A DNA stretch of 64,000 nt, from contig JBEKRX010000005.1 in NCBI GenBank assembly GCA_049518415.1, positions 50,956 through 114,955 of the forward strand. The letters run 5' to 3'. Each line of letters begins with the position of its first letter. The stretch's first letter is position 1. Under the pieces are notes generated by a model. The model was given only the letters and a program-made list of their open reading frames with translations, was not told where the DNA came from and searched no databases. The translations under genes and the position numbers were made by a program. Source of the DNA: CAVQND01 sp049518415 (lineage in GTDB: Bacteria > Verrucomicrobiota > Verrucomicrobiia > Limisphaerales > UBA8199). Positions 42,311-49,337 of the stretch are shown piece by piece.

Positions 42311-42881
42311 CGCTCAAATTCTTTGCCGCCGTGGCGGCTCCCTTTGGCTGTCCAGCCGCTCACGACCTCTTTCAAATTGTGGCCAACCCTGCCCTCCAGG
42401 CAACTCTTTTCACGGCGCCGCCTCCAGACGCCCGCCGTCGCTGCGACTCCCCTGCGAGCCTAATTCCAACGCGAATTGGAATATTAGCGGGGCTCCGCCT
42501 CAGACCACGTCTGGAATCCCGATTCGGAATCGGGATTCGGAATCGGGATTCATTGAGTATTGAGCATTGAGTATTGCTTATTGGTCATTGAGCCCGCAGT
42601 CCGAAAGTCCATTCGGTCCCGCGTGGCGGAACGGGTATTCTTCAATAACCAATGATCGTTTTTCAATTCTCAATTCTCAATTCACCTAAAAGAAGCGCTG
42701 GCTCAGCGCACTTTCGCAATCGCAGCGAAACTTGACCTGATTAAAACGAGTTTTGCCGCTCAGGAACTATAAGGCCGCTCCTCAATCGTCACTTGGCGCC
42801 GCCCTCCGCGCTCCGCCCTCGAATGCCCTTTGCTTTCTGCTGGTTCTGCCTTAGCATCTGCCGGAATTCTGGCAACCGGCT
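42311..42881. other. 571-bp intergenic region made of dispersed repeats
   Basis: Contains the palindrome ATTCCAACGCGAATTGGAAT (42464-42483), a GAATCCCGATTCGGAATCGG palindromic run (about 42513-42551), a stretch of TATTGAGCATTGAGTATTG, and then an inverse copy (about 42595-42768) of the 39332-39490 repeat, with its core TTTTGCCGCTCAGGAACT at the right edge. No gene is supported. Confidence 0.8.
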
Positions 42882-43475
42882 ATGAGAGTCTTCGGCCTGA
42901 CTGGCGGCTTGGGTATGGGCAAGTCTGCTTCCGACCAGTTGCTCCGCGCCCGCGGCGTGGCGGTGGTGGATACAGATGATCTGGCCCGCCGCGTCGTCGA
43001 ACCGGGCCAGCCCGCGCTCGAGCAGGTCCGTCAACTCTTCGGCCCCGAGGCGGTCGGACCGGATGGCCGCCTGCGCCGCGCCGAGTTGGCGCGCCGCGTC
43101 TTTGCGGAGCCTGCCGCCCGCAAACAGCTCGAGGCCCTCCTCCACCCCTCCATCCGCGCCCTCTGGCAGAGCCAGGTTGCCGCCTGGCGCAAGGAAGGCC
43201 GTCCCTGCGCCGTCGTCATTATTCCCCTCTTGTTTGAAACCGGGGCCGAAGCCCACCTGGACGCGACCATCTGTGTCGCCTGTTCCGCCGCTACCCAGCG
43301 GCAGCGTCTCCTGGCCCGCGGCTGGACCAGCCAACAGGTCGAGCAGCGCCTCCGCGCCCAATGGCCCGTCGAACAAAAAATGGCCCGCGCCGATTACGTC
43401 GTCTGGACCGAAGGCGGCCTGGACATCCATGCCGCCCAGCTCGCCCGCATCGTCTCGCCCGAAGGCGGCAAATAG
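42882..43475 (+). CDS. coaE: Dephospho-CoA kinase
   Basis: 197 residues, normal length. It phosphorylates dephospho-CoA in the last step of CoA synthesis. The Walker A motif GGLGMGKS (8-15) follows MRVFGLT; VVDTDDLARRVV supplies the acidic residues (Asp30, Asp32); LHPSIRALW, VVIIPLLFETGAE and DATICVACSAATQRQRLLAR are characteristic. The last helix KMARADYVVWTEGG is also typical. It stands alone between two repeat clusters. Confidence 0.95.
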   Translation: MRVFGLTGGLGMGKSASDQLLRARGVAVVDTDDLARRVVEPGQPALEQVRQLFGPEAVGPDGRLRRAELARRVFAEPAARKQLEALLHPSIRALWQSQVAAWRKEGRPCAVVIIPLLFETGAEAHLDATICVACSAATQRQRLLARGWTSQQVEQRLRAQWPVEQKMARADYVVWTEGGLDIHAAQLARIVSPEGGK

Positions 43476-43552
43476 CCGGTGATCTTTTGGTTCATCCGAA
43501 AAGTTTGTGCCCGAGGTTAGGTGCGTTAACCTCCGGCCCGTGGGCTCGGTCT

Positions 43553-43672
43553 GCAACCCGGAGGGTTGACAGATAGTAGCCGGAGGTCGCCAGGGATTGG
43601 GGGGGCGACCTCCGGCGCGCCGCCTCCAGCAGTTCCATGCACCCCGGCAGGGGTGCTAGAAAGTGATTTTGG
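43553..43672. repeat. REP-like palindromic element beside a RAYT remnant
   Basis: Blocks: AACCCGGAGGGTTGACAG, TAGCCGGAGGTCGCC, inverse GGCGACCTCCGGCG, then GCACCCCGGCAGGGGTGC. The order matches the element at 11832-11958. It ends directly at the first codons of the transposase fragment at 43663. Confidence 0.8.
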
Positions 43673-43757
43673 GCAGCACGTTTTATAGTCTCCATTACCA
43701 CGTCGTCTTTAGCACTAAGGAACGCCGGCCCTTTCTCAGGCCGGAATGGCGCGCCCG
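43663..43757 (+). pseudogene. 5' remnant of a REP-associated tyrosine transposase (RAYT, IS200-like)
   Basis: The first 30 or so residues read STFYSLHYHVVFSTKERRPF then LRPEWRAR, the classic start of IS200/RAYT Y1 transposases (the LHYHVVFSTK strand comes just before where the HUH motif would lie). After 43757 the frame loses all resemblance, and the HUH and catalytic Tyr are absent. The fragment abuts a REP-like palindrome, as RAYT genes usually do. The rest of 43758-43840 shows nothing. Confidence 0.82.
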
Positions 43758-43840
43758 CGCCCAGACACCAACTTTTCGGAAGGACCGACCTTCTCCTGTT
43801 GGCCGACCGCCCAATGCGCCGGCGGCTGCTTCATTCTCTC

Positions 43841-46800
43841 TCACGTTGGGGCACTCGGCTGCTTTTGCAACCGCGCCAGGTTGCGGCCGGCCGCTTCTAT
43901 CCAGTCGCCGGCGGGCAAGGCGTAGGGCCGGAAGGTTTCCAGGTGGCCTTCCTGCTCATTGAAGAACAGGGCGCGGTGCAGGCCCAGGATGCTGGCCTTG
44001 GGATTATCGATCAGGCTGGCGGAATCGTTGGCGCTCATCTGGAAGAGCACCCGCATCTCGAATTCGCTGAAGGCCTTTCGGCTCAGGAACCGGTTCACGT
44101 TATTGTAAGTGTCGCAGGAGGCCAGCACGTGGAACCCGAGCCGGGTGCCCTCGCACACCAGGTTGTTGAGCACCGCCGCCGCGTTGGGCGCCCCCTCGGC
44201 CTCGGCGGCGAAACCGAAATCCTCTTCGTAGCGCAGCCGGGTGTATTTCTGGAGCGCGTGAATCACCAGGAAGAGCGGCGGCGCGGCCTCCGCGTCTGTC
44301 GCCTCCGCTCGTTGCTTCAGCTCCGCCGCCAGGCCGCTCATGAGCTCGGCCAGGTCGCCCGCTTTGGCCACCGTCACCGGGTGCGGGATGGCCCGGAGCA
44401 CGCCCTCCAGGAAGGCCCGTTGGGGTGAGCCCGGAGCCGTGCCATCGCACAGGATGAAACGCGCCCCGCCCAGCGGATACTGGGCGGCCAGCGCCAGCAG
44501 GCTCAGGGCCAGGATCGCCAGGATCGCCTCTTCCCGCTGCCCGACCAGCAGCAGGTTGTTGCCGCTTTGCCGGTAGAAGATCGCCTCGGTTGGCCCTTTG
44601 ATCGAGTTTGGCGCGCCGAGCCAGATGCGCGGCGCGACCGTCGGTTTGAGAGACTCGGCCGCCAGCAGGTCCTGCAGCACCGCGTTTTCCCGCACGTCCG
44701 CCGGCGCGTTGCCTTCGAATACAATCGGTCCCGGATGGGCCTGCCGCTCCTGCTCCGCCCGCCTGCCCACCTTGGCCAGGTAGCTCTCCCGCACGTCGTC
44801 CGGCAGCCACACCACCTGGAAGGGGCTGTTGCCCTCCAACATGCCGGCCATATCGTTGTAGATGCCCTCGCCCGGCCGCGAGAGCAGGCGCGGAGCGGCG
44901 TTGTTGTCGTCCATGATCAGGTAGGCGTCCGCCTCGTTGCACTGGAGGGCGATGCGGATGACCATCTGGCCGAGGGTCGTGCGCGCCACCGTGTAGGCCC
45001 CCCCCAGGGTCTGGGAACCCAGCAGCACGTGCAGCCCAAAGGCGCGGCCCTGGCGCACAATGCGGTCCAGCAGCAGCGAGGCCGTTTGCGCGATCCGGTC
45101 GTCCTCGACGAAGAACTCCTGGAATTCATCGATGATCAGCAGGCAACGCGGCACCGGTTCCGCGCCGCCCGCCCGTTTGTAACCGGCCAGGTCCTGCACG
45201 CCCAGGGCCCGGAACAGGTCGCCGCGGCGCTTCAATTCTTCGTCCACCCGCTGGAGCACGCTCAGGCCGAACTCGCGGTCGCTCTCGATGGCGACCACCC
45301 GCGCATGGGGGAGGCGCTGGGCGGCGTAACACTTGAATTCCACGCCCTTTTTGAAGTCCACCAGGTAGAATTCGACCGCTTCCGGGCTGCACCACAGGGC
45401 GAGGTTGGTGATGATGACATGGAACAACGTCGATTTGCCCGAGCCGGTCTTGCCGGCAATCAGCCCGTGCTGCCGCGTGCCCTTGCCGATGGCCAGGTAC
45501 TGGAGCTTGGTCGCCCCGGTGCGGCCAATCGGCACGCGCAATTCGTTGGTGGTGTCTTCGCTCCAAACCTCCGCCTCGGAGGGGGTCACCTGGGCAAAGG
45601 GCACTTCCACCCGGCTTGAGTCTCGGCTCTTGAAGCCCACCTGGTGTATGAACTCGATCGCCAGGTCGGGCGGCGGCGGCGCGTCGATCACCAAATCCGC
45701 TCCCGGCAGGGCATTGCCGCTCACCACAAAGTCCTTGCCTTTGCAACTCACGCAGAAACTGCTCTTCCTCAATTCCTCGGGTATGAACTCCTGAGGCAAG
45801 GGCTGCCGCCGGTCCCAGTGAATCAGGGTATAGACCCCGCACCTGGCCCCGCTGGCGGCGATGCTCAGCAGCCGCTTGGCGGCCGTCTCACTGAAGTTCA
45901 CCGGAAAATCCGCCACCACCAGGAAATGATACTTCTCGGCAATCACCCCCGCCTGCTCGTTGTATTGGGCGATGGTCGCGTATTCGTTGCGCAGGTACAT
46001 CTGGATGACCTTCTCCATGTGCTCGTTCAGCTCCGCCAGCCGCTGCTCGATTTGCGTGCTCTGCGTCCAGATACGGCTGTTGATGATCTGCTCCTCGTAA
46101 TCCGCCAGGTGCATCACCCCGGCAAAGTTCTGCCCCAGGCCGACCGGGTCCAGGATGGAGAAGTTCAACCGGCCGGGCGGCGCGGTCGCCAGCAGCCGCA
46201 GGATGATGTTGTTCAGCGCGCCGATGGCCTCCTCCTGCCCGGTCTCGGCGGTCTCGAACAGAATCGAGCCCTGCTCCGGGTAGGCCAGCGAAAGCGCCAG
46301 CGAAAACCGGGCCGGGCCGGGCAGCGCCAGGCGCGAGTCCTTGGGCAAGCCCTCGCAGAGCCGGGCCACGTCCACCGCCAGGTGCCCGAACTTGGCGCCG
46401 GCCAAGAATCTTTCCGGGGGCTGCCAGTGCTTCCAGACCGGCGCCGACCACGGGGGGAAAACCTCTTCCGCGAAAGCGTTCATCCCGGCGATGCCAGCAT
46501 AGAGCGGCGACAGCCGGCTTTGCCACTCGCTCGCCAGCACCCGCCAATCAGCCTCATAGTCCGCCCCGAGCTTTTTCTCCCTCTCTTGGCTGGCCGCCAC
46601 CAGCCCTTGTCGCTTGGCCTCCGCCTCCCGCTTCAGGCGCCCCAGCGTCTCGGTGTGGCCTCGCGCCAGCCGTTCCAACTTCACCGCATGCAGTTGCTCG
46701 TGCCGGGCGCTGACCTCCACCGCCTTTTCGTCGCTCCTCATCCGCCAGGAGACCCGCCTCTCACCCGCCTTGGCCAGGGTCTGGTTCAACTGCTGGTCGA

Positions 46801-47746
46801 CGCTCCCGGTGGTCTTTTGGTAATCGTCCTGGAGGCGCTGGAGCTCCTGCTGGTAATGCGCCTCGCCCTTTTGCTGGCAGCCGTTGTCCACGGCGCGCGC
46901 CTTGGCCAGCGTGTTCGCCAGGGAAACGGCCAGCGAGCCGGCCCGGCGCCCGGCGGTGTGGCGGACCGTGAAAATAAGGGCAAACGTGGCCGCCGCCGCC
47001 CCGGCCGCCGCCGGGTAGGAGAAGGAATCATGGCCGAAATGCCGGAGCAGCGGAACCAGCGGCACCTCGCAGAGCGCCAGCAACAGCCAAAGGGGCCAGT
47101 ACCTGAAAAGGCGGAGCACAAGGTGGTGCCGGAACTGCTTGAGCTCGCCACCCGCTTTGGCCAGCAACTGCCGTAGTTCCTCCAGCAGCGCGTTCTCATC
47201 CGCCGAAAGATCGGCCTGGGCCTTTTCATACGCCCTGGCAAACAGGCGCAGGAACCTACGGTATCCGCCGAACGAGACTTGGACCGCCCTTTCCAGGCCC
47301 GCCAGCAGCGCCTCTTCCTCAGCCAGGCTGGCCTTGTACTCCTCGAACCGCTTGACGTTGGCCGCCAGACCCGCTTCCCGGTCGCGCTCGGCCTGGAGCA
47401 TGGTTTTCTGGAACTCGTATTTCCGGGCCCCGGTCTGGTTCTCGATGCTTTCCAGGCCCTTTTCTTTGCTGGCCTGGTAGGCCTTGCCAAGCCGGAGCTT
47501 GCGCCGCTCGTAGTTCAACTCGATGGCATTTTGGGCGGCGGCGTAGTCCGCATCCGCCTGGCTGAGGGCCTCGGCGCTTTGGCGGGCCTGCTCCTCCAGG
47601 GCCGCCTCGCGCCGCGCCCGCTCCCGGGCCATGCGGGTGCGAAAGTCGTCGTGGAGCTTGTTCGCTCGGGCGGTCAAGTCCCGGACCAGGCCTTTGAGGC
47701 CGTCCAGGAGTTCCAGGGCCTTGCCTGGTCCGGGATTGTTATTCAC
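43841..47746 (-). CDS. EssC/FtsK-SpoIIIE-like ATPase of a type VII secretion-like system
   Basis: 1301 residues. Order of parts: N-terminal coiled coil (1-190); two membrane helices (about 210-265, WPLWLLLALCEVPLVPLL and the AAAGAAAATFALIF region); a second coiled coil (about 280-400); an FtsK-type region (about 430-760); an ATPase with Walker A AGKTGSGKST (Lys771) and Walker B CLLIIDEFQEFF (Asp873, Glu874); and a second ATPase-like domain (about 1050-1290) whose P-loop reads NLLLVGQREEA without Lys and whose Walker B place reads LFLVIHAL. EssC/EccC proteins drive export of WXG100 proteins; this one lacks the usual FHA domains. Its start overlaps the preceding gene by 8 bp. It is the last gene of a four-gene minus-strand operon. 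Confidence 0.9.
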   Translation of the reverse strand: MNNNPGPGKALELLDGLKGLVRDLTARANKLHDDFRTRMARERARREAALEEQARQSAEALSQADADYAAAQNAIELNYERRKLRLGKAYQASKEKGLESIENQTGARKYEFQKTMLQAERDREAGLAANVKRFEEYKASLAEEEALLAGLERAVQVSFGGYRRFLRLFARAYEKAQADLSADENALLEELRQLLAKAGGELKQFRHHLVLRLFRYWPLWLLLALCEVPLVPLLRHFGHDSFSYPAAAGAAAATFALIFTVRHTAGRRAGSLAVSLANTLAKARAVDNGCQQKGEAHYQQELQRLQDDYQKTTGSVDQQLNQTLAKAGERRVSWRMRSDEKAVEVSARHEQLHAVKLERLARGHTETLGRLKREAEAKRQGLVAASQEREKKLGADYEADWRVLASEWQSRLSPLYAGIAGMNAFAEEVFPPWSAPVWKHWQPPERFLAGAKFGHLAVDVARLCEGLPKDSRLALPGPARFSLALSLAYPEQGSILFETAETGQEEAIGALNNIILRLLATAPPGRLNFSILDPVGLGQNFAGVMHLADYEEQIINSRIWTQSTQIEQRLAELNEHMEKVIQMYLRNEYATIAQYNEQAGVIAEKYHFLVVADFPVNFSETAAKRLLSIAASGARCGVYTLIHWDRRQPLPQEFIPEELRKSSFCVSCKGKDFVVSGNALPGADLVIDAPPPPDLAIEFIHQVGFKSRDSSRVEVPFAQVTPSEAEVWSEDTTNELRVPIGRTGATKLQYLAIGKGTRQHGLIAGKTGSGKSTLFHVIITNLALWCSPEAVEFYLVDFKKGVEFKCYAAQRLPHARVVAIESDREFGLSVLQRVDEELKRRGDLFRALGVQDLAGYKRAGGAEPVPRCLLIIDEFQEFFVEDDRIAQTASLLLDRIVRQGRAFGLHVLLGSQTLGGAYTVARTTLGQMVIRIALQCNEADAYLIMDDNNAAPRLLSRPGEGIYNDMAGMLEGNSPFQVVWLPDDVRESYLAKVGRRAEQERQAHPGPIVFEGNAPADVRENAVLQDLLAAESLKPTVAPRIWLGAPNSIKGPTEAIFYRQSGNNLLLVGQREEAILAILALSLLALAAQYPLGGARFILCDGTAPGSPQRAFLEGVLRAIPHPVTVAKAGDLAELMSGLAAELKQRAEATDAEAAPPLFLVIHALQKYTRLRYEEDFGFAAEAEGAPNAAAVLNNLVCEGTRLGFHVLASCDTYNNVNRFLSRKAFSEFEMRVLFQMSANDSASLIDNPKASILGLHRALFFNEQEGHLETFRPYALPAGDWIEAAGRNLARLQKQPSAPT

Positions 47747-47945
47747 AGTCCTTCCTGATCCTCTGGAGCACTTTGTCCAACTGTTCGATTACCCCCACCG
47801 TCTTGTCAACGCTAGCGATCAGTTCGGCCAGGTATTTCTCCTCGAATTCCTGGCACTTGGAGTCCCGCCAGTAGGCCTTGGTCTGCTGCCAGTGGACCCA
47901 CAAATCCCTGGTGATGCCCGACAGCCTGGTTGCGTTGGCGTTCAT
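47739..47945 (-). CDS. Small helical protein with W-x-D motif (WXG100-like partner)
   Basis: 68 residues, all helical by composition. The turn motif is WRDSKCQEFEEKY (Trp26, Asp28, Phe34, Glu36, Tyr38), the same spacing as WQDQEHSKFAEEF in the WXG100 protein of this operon (48591). It therefore looks like a second, shorter WXG100-type subunit (inference). It starts 6 bp after the coiled-coil gene and its stop overlaps the ATPase start by 8 bp. It might pair with the other WXG100 protein, as EsxA and EsxB do. Confidence 0.75.
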   Translation of the reverse strand: MNANATRLSGITRDLWVHWQQTKAYWRDSKCQEFEEKYLAELIASVDKTVGVIEQLDKVLQRIRKDCE

Positions 47946-47951
47946 AGTTGC

Positions 47952-48509
47952 TCACCTGGCCGCCCCTGGCGCAGTGCCGGCGGCCTCGGGGCTGCTGGTC
48001 CCGCTGCCGGCGGCCGGGCCGGCGGCGGCGGCGGGCGGGGGGGTCTCGGCGTATGCGTCCAGCGTCCTTACCGCTTGGGCCAAATAGGCGATCGCCTTGA
48101 CCAGGTCGTTGGTCAGGATGGTATGCAGCTTTTCCATCTGCTTCACCAGCGGCTGCACGCGGCTGTCAAACTCCCGGTTCCACTTTTTCAGCGTTCGCAA
48201 CTTGTCCTCCGCCTCCTCCTTCGCGCGTTTGGCCCGGTGAAACGCCATCACTTCGGCCGCGCTCTCCTGGCGCAGCTTGGAAATCCGCCCGCTGAACAGC
48301 GCCTCCTGGGCCTGTTCCAGCTCCCGGCTCAGGCGCCGCATCTGGTTCTCCCAGTGCGTCCGCTGCTCGCTTTCCAGCCAGACCCGCACCCGCACCACGT
48401 CCGCGCTCACCTCCTCCAGCGTCGGCCGCGCCTTGCTGATATAGACGATCAGCTCCGCCCGAAACGCCTCCAGGGCGTCCACCGCCGTGACCTGGGCTCG
48501 CTCCGTCAT
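47952..48509 (-). CDS. Coiled-coil protein of the T7SS-like operon
   Basis: 185 residues from ATG 48509 (211 from the alternative ATG 48587). Long charged helices dominate residues 20-150 (VWLESEQRTHWENQMRRLSR and RAKRAKEEAEDKLRTLKKWN), ending in an Ala/Pro/Gly-rich tail. The first 13 codons (MTERAQVTAVDAL) occur twice because of a 41-bp duplication, with an insert coding for KIKIKIK between them; either ATG can start translation. The ATG at 48587 lies 3 bp after the WXG100 stop. It could be a substrate, chaperone or structural subunit of the secretion system. Confidence 0.8.
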   Translation of the reverse strand: MTERAQVTAVDALEAFRAELIVYISKARPTLEEVSADVVRVRVWLESEQRTHWENQMRRLSRELEQAQEALFSGRISKLRQESAAEVMAFHRAKRAKEEAEDKLRTLKKWNREFDSRVQPLVKQMEKLHTILTNDLVKAIAYLAQAVRTLDAYAETPPPAAAAGPAAGSGTSSPEAAGTAPGAAR

Positions 48510-48589
48510 GCTCCCGCTCTTAATCTTAATCTTAATCTTAATCCAGGACAGGGCGTCCACCGCCGTGACCTGGGCTCGCTCCGTCATGC
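48471..48589. repeat. 41-bp perfect direct repeat flanking a TTAATC hexamer array inside a gene start
   Basis: Copies at 48471-48511 and 48549-48589 (CAGGGCGTCCACCGCCGTGA...) are identical. Between them are 37 bp: TCCCGC, then four TCTTAA/TTAATC units, then CCAGGA. The insert plus one copy is 78 bp, a multiple of three, so the reading frame of the coiled-coil gene is kept. Confidence 0.92.
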
Positions 48590-48590
48590 C

Positions 48591-48863
48591 CTAGCGCTGG
48601 CTCAGATACTCCTCGATGCGCTGCGCCTTGCGCATGAGGTAAGGCGTCTGATGGTTCGATATCTCGACAAACTTCTTCAGCGCCTTCATGATCTGTTTGA
48701 ATTCCTCCGCGAACTTGCTGTGCTCCTGGTCCTGCCAGGTGTCCCCCAGCGCCGCAAACCGCGCCTGCAACGATGCGATCCTGTCCTGCAAATCGGTGTT
48801 GAATCGCTTCAGTTCCTCCGCGAAACGCCGCACCTGCTCCGGATCCATGATTGCCTGCGCCAT
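48591..48863 (-). CDS. WXG100-family protein
   Basis: 90 residues from ATG 48863; the longer frame to 48914 lacks a matching N-terminus. Length and helix-turn-helix layout fit the WXG100/EsxA family: helix 1 (MDPEQVRRFAEELKRFNTDL and on to AALG), turn DTWQDQEHS with Trp43 and Asp45 in place of the usual Gly, then helix 2 (KFAEEFKQIMKALKKFVEIS). Such proteins are secreted as helical-hairpin dimers by type VII systems. It heads the operon with the coiled-coil protein, second W-x-D protein and EssC-like ATPase. Confidence 0.88.
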   Translation of the reverse strand: MAQAIMDPEQVRRFAEELKRFNTDLQDRIASLQARFAALGDTWQDQEHSKFAEEFKQIMKALKKFVEISNHQTPYLMRKAQRIEEYLSQR

Positions 48864-48979
48864 AATCGTTCTTTCTCTTGCGTCCAGGGCCCGCTGCCTG
48901 CCAAGGGAGCCCATTGGCTCTGCCGACTCCCCTGCATCCTGCCTTCTTTTGCCCCCCTCCGCAAACCTTTTGAAGCTTA

Positions 48980-49207
48980 GAGTTCTTGACCGGCAAAACT
49001 CGTTGTCATCAGGTCAGGTTTCGCTGCGGTTGCAAAACTTGCCTGCCCGCTGCGGACTCAATGACCAATAAGCAATCCCCAATACTCAATTCTCAATGAA
49101 TCCCGATTCCGAATCCCGATTCCGAATCGGGATTCCAGAGCTGGTCTAAGGCGCAGCCTCGCTAATTCCATTGGCCGTGTTGGCTGTGTTGGCTGTATTG
49201 GGATTTT
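48980..49207. repeat. Repeat cluster upstream of the T7SS-like operon
   Basis: The gap 48864-49337 holds a partial copy of the AGTTCTTGACCGGC repeat (48980-49037), a GAATCCCGATTCCGAATC palindromic run (49097-49134), and an inverse, diverged copy of the GCCAATG array (49166-49207, ending TTTTTTGTCCAAAAAC). No gene is supported; the promoter of the operon must lie among these repeats. Confidence 0.75.
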
Positions 49208-49337
49208 TTGTCCAAAAACCAAAGCGCCCTCAAGATGAATGTTCCCCGGCATTTCCATCCGGCCCGGAACAACGTGTCTCAACCCGTACCGGTCCCGCGC
49301 CGCGCGCTCCGCGCCGGCCTGCTCCCCCTCCCCCCGC

